DNA of 64,000 bases, taken from assembly GCA_035578175.1 (NCBI GenBank), contig JAQMRL010000003.1, positions 84,703,969 through 84,767,968 on the forward strand, in the 5' to 3' direction. A model generated the notes under the pieces. That model saw only the letters and a program-made list of their open reading frames with translations. It searched no databases and had not been told where the DNA came from. Made by a program: the position numbers and the translations under genes. This document shows positions 38,501-53,500 of the stretch, in pieces; the first letter of the stretch is position 1; each line of letters starts with the position of its first letter. The DNA comes from Catonia carolina (taxonomy: Eukaryota > Arthropoda > Insecta > Hemiptera > Achilidae).

Positions 38501-41500
38501 AGGAGAGAAATACGACCTGAGAATACCTGAGTATGTGTTAAAAGAAAAAATTCATAAAATATGTCCCTTAAAATCAATATACAGTAAAATCTCTCTATAG
38601 CGGAATTGAAGGGACCATGAGATACCGCCGCTATAAAGAGAGTTCCGTTATAGAGAGAGCGAGAGTAATTAACGGTGGGAGGGAAGTTGGAGTACTAATT
38701 TTTTTGTACAAAATAACTTACATACGTATGTAAATGGTGCATGGAATAAGTTTTTGAAAAACTACTGAATAGATAACTTTATGACGAATGTTTAATACAG
38801 TAGATTACTTCAATACAGTGAGATATTTTAACTAATTACCTAAAGTGTAGGTTATTAACTTAACAAGAAATTTGGATACAAACTGGGTTTATTAGATGTT
38901 GTGTTACTAATGTTTAACAATAGAATTTCACTTTTCGTATTGAACTTTTTTCAATAATCATTTATACAGTACATACCGTAATAGATAGCCTAAAATTAAT
39001 TAGCACTGAAACTCGTTTTTCACTGAACAGTAATAAACATAGGATACATACAATTAAAATCTCCTAAAACATAGGCTACACAAACACAAAAAAATACACT
39101 GTACAGTATATATTTTTACGTTATTACGGAAACAATGACTGTGAAGTACATTTCATTTCGTAAAATAAGTTGTAAATTTTGTTTCGTTTTCAATTCATAA
39201 AATATGTCTTCAATCTCATTTTCAATGTTTAAAACTTGTAAATTTTCATTTACATATTGGCAATGACAGTACGTGTAAACAACAAGAATAGCATCTAGTG
39301 CCTGTTTACTTGAAGGGACAACATTTCTGTTTCCATTTCATCGTCATCTTCACTTTCTTCCTCGTTGTTTTGGCCTAAGACATTTTCGATTACTGCAAAG
39401 TGAAGTAGCTAAGTGATGAAGTGGCTAAGTCATTGTCTGCCCCTACATAGGCGTCTAAATCCATATCCTGAAGATATTGTTTTGCCGCTATAGAGAGATT
39501 TTTGTGCCGCTATAACAAGAGTTAAATACATTATCGTAGTATACGAAAGGGTCGGGGTCAGTAAATAATGCCGCTAAAGAGAGATTTCCGCTATATAGAG
39601 TTCCGCAATAGAGAGATTTTACTGTACTATCTCTTTGGTGTTTGAGAGATTTACACAACCTTTCTATGCAGAAAATGGACAGGGCATTTTTTAAATCAAA
39701 GTCCAGATCAAACCAGTCGAGAGACTGATGATAAAAAAAAATCCCCTCCCGCATAAATAAATTAAAATACAGAATGACCTCATTCATTCCAACAAACGTA
39801 AAATGAAATTTTTACCAATTTGACAGAATTCTTAGTTCCAGTCATTTTCATATACGAGGGCTGTTCAAATAATAACCAAACTTTTGATTTTAAATCTTTA
39901 TTATTAATTTTACATATTATTCGTCCTTGTCACCTTCAAAGTACTCCCCTCCCCTATTCACACACTTTTCCTAGCGATGTTTCCACTTTGCAAAACACTC
40001 CTGGATAGCTTCCTTTGAGATGTCCTTCAAGGTATGTGACGAATTTTCTTTAATTCATCAACAGTCTCGAAACGGCGTCCTTTCATCACCGATTTTAATT
40101 TTGAGAATAAAAATAAATCACAAGGAGCCAGATCTGGTGAGTACGGAGGCTGCGGGACGACAGTCATCTGATTTTTGGCACAAATCTGACGAACTGACAA
40201 AGCTGAATGCAGGGGCGCATTGTCATGATGGAGAAACCATGAGTTGTCTTTCCACAACTGAGGTTGCTTTTTGCGAATTTTTTCATGTAACCGTTTTAAA
40301 ACGCCTTGATAATATACACGATTTACTGTTTCACCTTGAGGCAAAAACTCAAAATGCACAATTCCGTTAAAATCGAAAAAAACAGTGATCATCACTTTGA
40401 CATTGGATCGGGACTGACGTGCTATCTTGGGGCGTGGAGATCCTTTGCCAACCCATTGTGACGACTGCACTTTTGTCTCAATGTCGTAGCTGTAAACCCA
40501 ACTTTCATCTCCCGTTATGATCCTTTGCATGAATGTTGCATCATCGTTTGCTTGTTCGAGAAGTTGCCGACAAACATCCACTCGATGTTCTTTTTGCTGT
40601 TCTGTCATCAAACGGGGAACAAACTTTGCTGCAACTCGATGCAAGTTCAATTTTTCGGTCAAAATTTCATGGCACGATCCAATTGAGATTCCAGCTTCTT
40701 CTGAAAGTTCTCGGACAGTCAATCGGCAATTTTCACACACCAGATCATGGATTATTCTAACGTGGGTGATATCAGTTGAAGTCGAAGGTCTTCCTGGTCG
40801 AGGGTCGTCTTCAATTGACTGGTGACAATTTTTAAATCGAGAAAACAATTCATAACATTGTGTACGACTTAGAGAATCATCTCCATACGCTTGTTTCATA
40901 AGTTGAAACGTTTCTGTGAACATTTTCCTCAGTTTGACGCAAAATTTTACGTTGCATCTTTGCTCCCAAATATCCCACATTGCAAAAATCGTCACTAGCA
41001 CTTAAACACGTCGTACTAAAAACGCAACTACACGGAAAGTAAATGAGATAAATATCCCCATTGGCGCGTAATTCAAAAGGTTCGGTTATTATTTGAACAG
41101 ACCTCGTATACTGTAATGCAAAAATATCTTTCCAATTTGAAAATAAAAATTTTCGTTCATTTAAATTATCTGTTTGACACTTGAACACAGGTTCATTGAA
41201 AAAGCTTTTTAGAGTAGTTAAATTTTCATGTGAAATACTTTATCTGTACTTCATACCAACTAGGACTTTTAGTCACTTGCTGATTGGTTGGGTTTATGAA
41301 AGTGACGGGTACAGCCATGTTAATATTTTGATTGCCTCTTGAGCCACCCAGTGTTTGACATGAGAACATATTTACCTCATATCAATAGCACAAACGGATT
41401 CAGTGACACCTGTGATTGTATAAGCCCTTGCATTGGAATGATGGGAAAACAAACATGGCTGCTGCACAGAAACCAAGGAAAATAAAAATAATGAATAGTT

Positions 41501-44500
41501 ATTTTGAATAAGTATGGGCGATACAACAAAACAATCAGGTATTTTAAAAATGGTCATGTAATCATTGCTGGTAACATTAAATAGGGTGAACCTATTTATA
41601 AAAATACTAATCATCAAAATATACATATCATTTTAAAAAATACCAACCATTTCATTGTTGTCAGGACATTCGAATACAAAGAAAATATTTTTCTACCCTT
41701 GCACTTGTATCTTTTAGTACTGTAAACCCTACTCCAATACCAAATCTATTTTAACAACAAAAAGGAACTACAAACATCTGACTTACAATCAAATATTCTA
41801 GTTATTTATATCTTATTTTATTTAAGTTATTGTATGTACATAAATTTAAATATGTACGGGCTGACTTCAAATCATAAACCAGCAATATTTTTTCCAGATA
41901 CAATTTTTGCCGTACAAGGAACATTTCAATTAACAAAAATCAAGAGACGACATTCAAGTAAATTGTAAGTATTCAACAACTGATAAGTTAATATTTAAGA
42001 AAGTTTTACATACCTTAAGACAGCCAAGTAGTCCACCAAATATTTCTTGTTCCCGTTCCAAAATTATATCCCTCAAATTAAACGCAAGGACATCATTGAC
42101 AGGTGTACCTTTTGGAAAATCTAAATTTGGATTATCGTATCTTGGGCCGAACCTAGCAGATTTCCTAACACCATTCTGCGGTTCAGGATTTGTATCAGCC
42201 GTGTCTAATTTACTAAACGGACACTTAGCTAAACTATTAATAATCCTTTGTTTTTCCTGTATCAAAACCTTTTTCAACTTTGATTCTCTGTGACCACGAG
42301 TATTTAAACATTCGATAAGATTATCTAGCTCACTTTCACTTTTATAAAACGACCACTTAGTACGTTCGTTACGTAAGGAATGCTGCATATGCACCGGACA
42401 GTTCACTGGATCACCCCAACACGTTAATGGTTTACAAGCATTTTTTGTTTCCACAATTTTACTGTTATTTCGACCGGGCGTTGTTTTTCCACTGCTTGAA
42501 GACGCAACATCACAAGCAGTGCTACCGTTCTTTTCGGCTAACATTTTCTTGTTCGGAGTTCCTCCGGCACTACCATTGTTCGTTGTACTGATATTTAACT
42601 GATCCTTATTGATTCCAACTAAATTCTCTTTATTGCTTAAACCGCCATCTTCAAATAATTTTCTCACATACTTCAGACATTCCTCAGCACCATTGGCAAA
42701 TGGTGTTCCCCTGAAACAAGCCAGAATTTTAGAAGATTAAAAAATACACAGGAAGATTACATGACTTATGATTTCAAATGTTAGTACAAGTTAAAAATTA
42801 CAGAAAAATTTCTCTGCGCTACACTACAATTCATTCATTCAGAGATGATAGTAATGCACGTGGCATTAGAACAGGTGTACCGGTTCATAAGTGGCTGTGT
42901 TTAACCCTTTCTTAAAGATAGACAAGATATCTCACCTCCAGTATACTGGAGAAGCCAGGCAATGATGAGATATCTGGCGAGAGAATTTTTATTTTGTAAA
43001 TGCAGTTTAAACTTTGGCACGCTATAGGTCGACAACAATTGCATCACACCTTGTAATATGATACATGAATTTCATAAGAATGAACAGAATTTGACTATTA
43101 CGATTTTTCCATGTTTACAAACAGAAGCAACAAAAGCTTCTCGTTCTGTTTCTTGTGGATTTTATGCAGCTGTTTATTAAGAAACTTAACTGAGTTTGCG
43201 GAGAGCCATTCAAAACAAAAAAATCTGGTGTGATACACTCACACAACTTTCTCTTGCCAATACAAATAATGACCAATATAACCTAACATTAGTAATAAAA
43301 CATTAAAAATAAACAAAAAACTAACCTCAAAAAACATAACCTTATTTTAATCATGAGTGAAAAACGCAAAATGAAATTCAACTTCAGTTTGGCTTAAAAA
43401 TACGGAAAATCACTCTTTCACGCTAAACCAGGCTCTGTAGTGAAAAATGCTCTAAATAAAAGATGTAGATCTTTTAATTTCCGATAAATTTGATTACATA
43501 CACTTTTGTCGCAAAATGCATACTAAGGCCGAAATCTTAAAAAAATCTATTTTTCACACGTTTTCGTGAGAAAAAACAAAAAAAATCGCTAATTACAGCT
43601 AAACTAAGCGTTACACAAAAAAATGTTTGAAACAAAAATTGTAAAATTATAAATTCTCTACAACTTTAATTATATAAAACTTTGCGGTAAAATGCATAAT
43701 AACGCCGCAATCTTAAAAAAACAATTTCTTTATGCGAAAACAGCCTCACCAAGAATTTCAGCAAACATGGCGCCTACCCTATCTTGTAGAGCATAAAAAA
43801 ATTAGTAAATCAGGCGATTTTTAAAAAAATCATAGTACCAGTTTTTGAGAAAATCGCAAAAAAGTGAAAAATTACACGAATAAACTACTACTTCCGGTTG
43901 ACAGATTTTGATTAAAATGTTCGTATCGGGTCCGGTAGTGGTATGTAACTTAAGTTTCAAGTTTGAAGTTCGTACAATGTTCCGTTCTTGAGATATTCTG
44001 TTCACACACTCACACGCGCTAAAACATGTTTTTGGGTTCAGAAGGTTTGAAAACAAGTAGATCCAGTGAAAATTCGATTTCGAAAAATCGACATGAAAAC
44101 AATACTTTCCTTCCTATCTATTCATATAGGCAAGAGAAAGTAAAAAGAGGCATGCAGACTTCTGAAATTGTTCTGATCCATGGCAATTCCCATCCATGTA
44201 GTTCCTATCTAGCACCAAGTGACTTCCATCTTTTCCTTTTTCCTTAACTGAATAAGTTGCTAAGAGGACAGCACTTCTAAACTAACAAGGAGTTTCAAGA
44301 CGCCATCAAAACTCATTTTAATTCAATAGCAGCAATATTTTAAGAAGAAGGTATTGGAAAGCTTGTCCACAGTTACGACAAATGCCTCAGTCGTCAAGGT
44401 GGTTATCTTGAAAAGTAGCCTGAAGTTTAAGTAACTTTTAGTAATACAACATGGCTAACATGTGCCTCATCAAACAAATCCACACCCAACTGGCTCAGTA

Positions 44501-47500
44501 CAAAAACCCTAACAAATAAGCACTAGCCATCCAGGCCAACATGTCTAAGATCAACATCTCCCAGGAATACATCTGGGACTGCCCCACACATCACCAGAAG
44601 ATTAGGCAGATGGTATTTATGGAGGATGGAGTCGGAGGGTGTGGACCGTGGAACAACACCAGGCACTTAGCCAGAGAATGAGACCTACTGGGCTGACCAG
44701 AAGTTGAATACTCTGAGAAAACACAGTCCCAAGAGACCATAACGCAAAAAAAAATATTGGTGTGAAACACTCACACAACTTTCTCTTGCCAATGCAAATA
44801 GTTAACAATATAACCTAACATTAGTAATAAAAAATTAGAAATAAACAAAAAACTAACCTCTAAAAATATAACCTTATTTTAATCATGACTGAAAGACGCA
44901 AAATGAAAATCGAACTCAGTTCGGCTTAAAAATACGGAAAATCACTCTTTCACACTAAACTAGGCTCTATAGAGAAAAATGCTATAAATAAATGTTGTAG
45001 ACCTTTTTATTTCCTATAAAATTAATTATATACTTTTGTCGTAAAATGCATACTAAGGCCAAAATCTTAAAAAAATAGATTTTTCGCTTGTTTTTGTGAG
45101 AAAAAAAGAAAATCGCTAATTACTGCTAAGCTAAGCGTTACACAAAAAAAATATTTGAAATAAAAGTAGTAGGTTTTTAAATTTTCTACAACTTTTATTA
45201 AATAAATTTTTACGCTGAAATTTATTTTAAAGCTGTAATCTTAAAAAAACAATTTCTTTACATGAAAACAGCCGCACCAAGAATTTCAGCAAACATGGCG
45301 CCTACCCTATCTTGTAGAGCATAAAAAAATGAGTAAACCAGGCAATTTAAAAAAAAAATCGTAGGACCAGTTTTTGAGAACATCGCAAAAAAGTGAAAAA
45401 TTACATGAATAAACTACTACTTCCGGTTGACCGATTTTGATGAAAATGTTCGTGTCGGGTCTGGTAGTGGTATGTAACTTAAGTTTCAAGTTTAAAGTTC
45501 GTACGATGTTCTGTTTTTAAGATATTCTGTTCACACACACACAGACCAATCGCTAAAAACATGATTTTTGGGTTCAGGGGGTCTGAAAACGTATAGATCC
45601 GGTGAAAACTCGATTTCAAAAAAATCGACATGAAAACAATACTTTCCTTCCTATACATTCATATAGGCAAGAGAAAGTAATAATACATTTCTTCTATATA
45701 TTCACTTGTCTTTTATTTATGACCTACCAGTGGTTAAAAAATAAACGACCTTCGTAATAAACTGAATGAAGCGTATCATCATATCGCAGTATCAGTTTAG
45801 AAAAACTCAACATAGCAACAACATTAGCATCCTAAACCAGCAATTAAAAAGTTGGCCTGATATACTGCATGCATTAATGTTCTGATATTAACCAGAGCTT
45901 ATAAACTGACTTAATTAAAATAAATTAGCTGAAACCCACTTTGGCAAACAAGCGCCAGGATATTCCTCATCATCTTCTACAAATAATCCAGGCAAAGAAG
46001 AAAACAACCAAAATCGGCGATAAGCACGATCAACACCCAACGGTACAACCTGGAACTCCATTTCTTGCTCAGATAAGTTTTGGGCTTTACGGGCTAGTTC
46101 AGCCTCCTTTTTTACACGGCTATCTTTAATAGATTCCTTTTCTTCAGCACTTAATGGAGCAACAGGTACTGGAGCAGGTGGGGCTGTACTATTTGGAGTC
46201 GTAGCTGCTTTCTCAGCAGCAGCCGCAGCCTTTTCCTTCTGTTCCTTAGCTCTGTAACAATGTCAATCGATAAAATTAATTTAAACATTTAAATAAACAG
46301 CAGGAATAAAGTTTGCCAATAGGTGCAACAAAAGTGCTAAGGAATCAAAACTCACATAAAGGTTAAAAAAATGTCTTCAAAAGAATTTGTCTTGACTATT
46401 AAAAGAGAACATTCTAGTAAACTCTACAATTGTTTATTACGGGTGTATGAAGGGCATGTCCTAGTTTAGTGCTGATGGCGCAGAGGCAACAATGTGTGTG
46501 CGAGAGAGAAGAGGGAGAGATATGACATATGTGTGGGAGAGAGACTGCATTATATTATCATATGTTAGATGAGTGAGGAGAGCTTATTCAACAAAGTTTT
46601 AGAAATAACTAGATTTTGCCAGAAATAATTAAGATTAGTACTTAAATGATTATATGCAACTCTTTATAGTTAGTCTGAAATTTCTCAGCAGTTTTGTTAT
46701 AAATTAGTAGTGATTAATTGTAACATATATACGTGTTTAAACGTGTTGTGTTTAATGTACATGTACGTCACATCATCTTTTTTTTTTAATTTACCTTTTT
46801 ACTGTATAGTTAACATTGACTGATTTCTTTACACTATACATCCCTTATTATTAGAAGACACATAGCACATATTATAACTACAAAAAAACAACAGACAACT
46901 TCTGCATCAAGTAAGCTAAATAAGTAATTATGTGAGTTTAATTATACAGATTAAGACTAAGATTATATCTTAGAACCATCTACTAAAATTCTCCACAAAG
47001 AAACTATAAATAAAAACACATACTAATCTACAGACAAGAAGTATAAAATTATTTTCAACATTAAATTAATAACAACAGATACATACTTCATTATTAACTC
47101 CTTTTGTTTTTTCTGTTCGGCAACCTGCTGATTCCGCAAATCAATTCTACCGGCTTTATTCTTTTCACCACGTTCATCAATAACTTCTCTTACCGAAGTG
47201 AACATCAACACCTGATTTATAAGGCATGTAATAATTTCAATCCGGTTTTCTGCAACATACATATATAAAAACATTATATACACATACTACACCAATAAAA
47301 AAATAAATTATTCCCAAAAACTAGCAAAATAAAATTGGGAATCAACTAACCCGACATTGTTCATAGTAGCAATAGTTTATAAAATTGATAGCGATACAAA
47401 GACTAGGAATAAACTGCTTGAAACCTTAAAAGAAATGGGATGTTAACATGAAAATGTTCTTCATTTTTCAAAACACAAACATAAAAATTCACTTAATCCA

Positions 47501-50500
47501 AAACAAAATGGATTTTAACAAAAATTCACCCGTTAAGATTTCTTTACTAAGTCATTAACACGACAAGCTAGACACAAAAAACAATCAAAAGAACTTACTA
47601 AATTTCAAACGATAGTAGAAATGAATTTAACACAAGAATGGAAGCTAGGATCACAGTTGAACTTCCAAGCCAACATTGTCGTGAAAATAGTCGTGATACT
47701 GAATGGCATACTCCCTACACATGAATAACTTTTTTTATAAAATTTTAGATCTGAAACTGTTATTCACTACAATCTTATTCTACAATGAATTCAACGATTT
47801 CAATCCACGTAACTTAGACAAATAACTGACACACCATTTTACGTTACAAATCACACATTGCACAATGATTTACGTGTTCCATACAATTATATTATTAAGT
47901 CCAAAAAAACAACATTTACAAAATTTGTTCAAAAATTTTTGGTAACAGCTAAAAAGAAATTAGCTTCACTGTAGCACTTATTGGATCAATCTGAATGCCA
48001 GAACATTTGCCAAAACTGCCAAAGAGCTGTAATTTTTAATAAATACTACAGAAAACAAGAGGGTACAATGATTCCTTAAAAGGTCACCCGACATACAGTA
48101 CGACCAAGGAACAAATTGTAGACTAGAAAAGATAGAAAAATTATTATTAAGGCGTCATCATCATCCTTTTTAACCCTCATCCAAGTTTCCTTGGGTCGGG
48201 TCCAACACAACTCCTCTCTAATCACTGAACAATCTCTCCTCCATTGCTCTTTTCCCCAATTAATCTATAACTGAACCCATCCACATCACTCTTGATCAAT
48301 CTCTTTGTATTTCCCCCTCCATCTCTGAATACACCATCCTTTTCAGCTGTCTTCCCTCCTCCATCCTACTGACATGGCCAAACCATCTCAGCTTTGTCTT
48401 CATAACCCTCCCACAGAATGTCCATTTTCAGATGTTCCCTAAACAACACATTTCTTTTTATATCCCTTTTTGTCTTCCGCAGCATACTCCTCTTTAACTT
48501 CATCCTCAACTGCAAAGATTTTACTTTTTACCTTCTGTCTCCCAAACCACGTCTCGGCTGCATAAGTAGAAATTCCCACAAAGTATCCATTACACATAAT
48601 TTTCTGACAATTATTACATTATTACATTAAATGCCGCATCAAAATAAACAGGTTGTTTGTTATTATTACTATTATTGTTATTTATTATGTACTTTACTAC
48701 ATGCCAGTTGAGGGAGAGCATTGCAGTTGATCGGGTATGAGAGAAGGCCAAAGACAGCAGTAGCAGTTCGGTTCCTGGAATTCACTTGTATCATCTCCTA
48801 AGTATCAATCTCCTATGACTCAACTTGTCACTGGTTCCAAAAGAACCAAGTATAAAAAGAAAAATAATCTTTTTTTAGCTGAGTTGGTATTTCAGTATTG
48901 GTATTAACTACTGAAAGTATCAGATTGTTTGTATTGGTACCGAGTTGTACTAGGAATAAAAAAAATCCTCAATTCCAACGCAAGACTACATGAAACACAG
49001 TATAGTATAGAAATATTTAGATATCTTAAAATACTAAAATGCGTAAGTAAAATTGGTTGGTAACCTCAAGAACCCATAATAGGCAGGTGGAGTGTTAAAT
49101 TATTTGCACCCGATCTGCTAGTTCCAGGGCTGCAAAAAACTAGTTCTGTTTCTTACAACATGATCAGCCAATTATACGACTGAAGCATTTAAGAACAAAA
49201 GAGCTAGAGGTGTCAAAGACACTAATCAACAGTTATCTCCTCTAAGAGTAATGAATTTCATTGTACAACCTGACCCTTGGTGAATAAGTGAAGGTGTTAT
49301 TTTCAAGGTGGAAAGTAGATGCTTTTCAGAGGGCCTGGCATGCTGATAAGCATATTTATCCACTCAGTAAGGAAGGCATTTGTAAACCACCAAAGTCATC
49401 GTTCTGTTTACTAAAGTTTCTATCAGTTCAAACCAGCCTTTCGGCTTAAGATCTAAACAACAACAAAAACCCCAAGAAATATAATACATTCTAGTTTGAC
49501 TGGTTTGGTATTGACTCATCAACGACAAAAAGATATTTAACATGATACAAGTAATTAGTGCCCAAAACGGGCAGGTGGAGTGTTATTTTAATTGCACTCT
49601 ATCTGTTTGGTCCAGGGCTAAAAAGAAATACTTCTATTTCTTATCACATAGTCAGCCACTTATATGACTGAACTATTTAAGAACAGAAGAGGTAGAGGTG
49701 TACTAGTCAGAGTTATCTCCTCTGAGAGTAATGAATTTCACTATGCAGCCAGACCCTGTGGTGAATGAAGTGAAGGTGTCATTTGCAGGGTGGAAAGTGA
49801 GTGCTTTTCGGAGGGCCTGGCATGCTGATAAGCATACTCTTTCAACTCAGTGAGGAAGGCAATGGTAAACCACCTTACTCCATGTTTTTACTTAGTAAAA
49901 CGTCTAGAGGTTCAAACCAGCCTTTCGGCTGGTGACCTAAACAACAACAACAAGTAATTAGTATTAGTAGAAACAAAGACTATAAAGATACTCACCAATA
50001 GGCAATTCAAAAATACTTTTATGAGTCAACGACTGTATTAATTCAGGATTATTAATGCAAAGCGCACGTCCAGGATCATCCAGACTAAGACTGTAAAAGA
50101 AAATTGAAAAGTTTAATTCAAAGAAATAACTAACAGATTATCTATAAAGTGGTGAAATAGACGCCATCAACTGTGCTCTTCCATACCCCCACTCGCCATC
50201 TTAAGTCACAGCCTTCATTATACTAATTTGTACAATACAGGAATCATTGTTACACTGGCATATCAAATAAAATAATTTAAAAAAAATCTGATGTGAAACA
50301 CTTACACAACTTTCTCTAGCCAATGTAAATAATGACCCACATAACCTATGTTAAATCATTAGTAAACAACATAAAATGATTAGCATAATTTAATTTTAAT
50401 CATAGTGAATGAATGCAAAATGAGAATCAACCTTTGTAGAAAAATACGAATCACTAATTGATTCTAAAGTACGTTCGGTGGAAAGAACTTAAGTTCAAAG

Positions 50501-53500
50501 TTTTGATGTCGTTCGATATTCTGTTTACACACAGACCAATCGCTAAAAACAAGTTTATTTGGGTTCACGGGGCCTGAGAATGTGTATATTCGATGAAAAC
50601 TCGATTTAAAAAATTGACATGAAAACAATATTTTTCTTTCCTATATATTCATAAGGGCAAGAGAAAGTAAAAAAACTACCGAATACACAATAAATGACTC
50701 TCATGTGATTGAAAAAGTCAATAGGTCCTTCCGGATATCATGTATCCATCTTTAGTTGCAATATAAATTCGTCAAAGCATGCACTTTAGTCAATTTGTAG
50801 TAACTAACTGAAAAAATTGTACTTACAGACTTTTTTAATCAAGTGAGAATCATACATTGTGTATTTGGTGGTTTTTTTGTATTATATAATTATAAACAAG
50901 ACACAGGAAAAATGTTTAACAAAATAAAATAAATATCGTATAGAAGCTACGATTTGTGATTCATTGTTAATCTTTTTTTTTTTAAACATCCTATTACTTA
51001 TTTTTGATCAGTTCCTTTTATTTTGTTAGTTTTAATTTGTAACTGATGAAGTAGGTGTTCTCTCTGATCGTCTAATTGTTATAAAATTGGCAAATATATA
51101 GACTGGACTCCACAATTCAAATAAGATGCCCAGGTCAGTACATTTAGTACGAATTTAGATTTAAATATTTATTTAAAATGTTTTTCAAATTACTTTCTTC
51201 ACATTTCAGATATAAAATTATCAATATTATTGTAACTAAATTAGGTGAACGAAAGTGGTTTGTGAAATTTTAAAAGTAGCAATTGAAAATTATTTTGGCC
51301 GCATCTGTAGCGTAGTGGTAGCGTGCTAGCCTACAACATGGAGGTCCTGGGATCAATTCCCGGTTCGGGTCTGGAAATTTTCACAAGTTAAAACTCACTG
51401 TTTCATTACCCAACATAGTCACTAATAACCGAACTGTTGATCCAACTTTAAATTCTTAAAAATTCACTTGATAAGTAGCTTTTTACCTGGAACCAATGTC
51501 ATCAGCACAACGTTGTCTACCAGATGAAAGAAGATGTAAACGTAATATTTCAGTAAGTGTAGCGCAATCCATGGTTAATTGACTGAGTGGCACACCTTGA
51601 AACTTCTGGCTGTAAAAAGCAGCTGCATTCGATAACGTCAAAACTGAAACGTACTCATTTTTCAGATTTTTAATACCTTCATCTAATCTTGCAGCTGTTA
51701 AAAAAAAATAAACATTTAAAAAAATTGGAAAGTATATAATTTAGTGTAATAATCTTTTAATATAATCTCCGCATAAAAGAAATTTAAGAAACAAAAGAAT
51801 TTTTAAGACTTTAAGAATTTTTAATTTACGATTAGGAGCAATCACCGACGCAGCGAACACCTTTTACCGCTGCCTCCGAAGAGGAGCAGTCACCGGTGAA
51901 ACGAAGCGGGGTCGTCTGTACCACTGCCTAATCGAATAGGAGCAGTCGCCGACGCAGCGAGCACCTTTTACCGCTACCTCAGAGAGGAGCAGTCGCCGGT
52001 GAAGCGAGGGGTAGGGAAGGGAGGTGTAAGAGCAGAAAGAAAAGACTCAAAGTTGAGTGACAATTCTTCCGTATCGACCTTCGATAGTGATGGAATCGAT
52101 ACTGCTTGGTCACCTTCAACTATCGCATTCGCCGATACCCCATATAAATCCTGCCACTGGCACACACACTGTGAGAGGTGTGACCGCTGTGCTATCTATT
52201 GGCAGCGGCAACCACGTCACAGCGCCAACAGCGAGCAAAACATGTATGACGGACCGGCGTAAAAGCTGTACAGTATCACTAGTTACACTCCATCCATCAT
52301 TTCATACCCACAGTAGTTGTTAATGGCCAGTCTAAGGTTGTTAGCTCAAATTTAGAGATAAAAAAACATTGATTTTCTGTTTGCTTCTGTTTATGATTAT
52401 TTTTGTCACTGCCACAAACTTTTTACAAGGTTACCCAATGATATTGATGTGAAAAAAATGGAATTGTAAGGTTCCTATTATTAGAGTAAATTACTATATT
52501 AATGTCAATTATAATTACAGTTTTAATTATAGCATATATAAGCAAAGTGAGAAGTTACCATGTGATGTACTGGACTCTGGAATGTGGTTGTCAGTGTTGA
52601 TAACAGGTGGCAAGAAACGAACATTAACTGGACTGCTATTCAACCGTTGCAGGTGTGGACAGGTCGGTGAACCGGGGTATGAACAGTGGTTAACAAGCAG
52701 CTGAATTGAATGATAGTGAAGGGATCAAATGGGTGATTGGAACAATCGTGTCTGCTGGATTAGTAGAATGTATCTTTAGTATTCATAAATAGCATTAGGG
52801 AATAGTATCAGCATTTAAATATTTAGAAATAGTTTACAGAATAATTTAATTGAGTAACGTGTAATTTAAGACCGGTGGTTAGGACCATATTGAAGTAACT
52901 TAAGAGCTAAGAATAGGTAAAAGATAGATGTAGGCTAAGCAGACTATAGATTAGTTTTAATGATTGGTTATATGATCCTCTCCGTCTAACAAATACCGAG
53001 CTGGATTGTGAACTACAACACAACTTCGAAGTATTGGGAAAGCACCAAACTGTGGGCAGAGGCAGTTTTGACTGGTACAGGTAGGGACCACCCAATCACC
53101 ACCTTAGGTTTAAGCCATAATAAGTAAAGTTAGAAATAAAATCGATTAGTAAAAAATTAAGCAATAGCGATTTAGTAATATATACAAAGATTTGATAATC
53201 AAACGGTGAGTTCTTAAACAATGGGAGTACATTCTTTCACCCAACCACCCCCTAGCAGAATGACAATCATTTGCTTAAATTAAATTATCAGATGACATTA
53301 TCAACCAAACATATATATGAATAGCTATTAGTTTATTGAACATCCTATGTAGGATTATCAACAGCCATATTGTTTAAAATTGAAACATATATTTCTAACC
53401 ACCAGAATACAGTAACAGAATACCACACACGGTAGAACATGATAACAGTTCTGCTACCGTATTCTGGTAGTTAGAAACATACATTTCAATATGAATAACT

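Noticed and set aside
42014..42710. [11 protein letters not shown] cluster as an extra zinc finger
   Set aside because: Only two cysteines and one histidine lie close together, without a second ligand pair at zinc-finger spacing.
51296..51390. Possible functional tRNA gene
   Set aside because: Box-like blocks are present, but acceptor and anticodon stems do not pair well and the unit resembles the SINE heads at 61474 and 63417.
52000..52323. Overlapping ORFs in the GC-rich block as a protein-coding exon
   Set aside because: Three frames are open in the same stretch because stops are rare at this base composition; the second family member does not preserve any of them.
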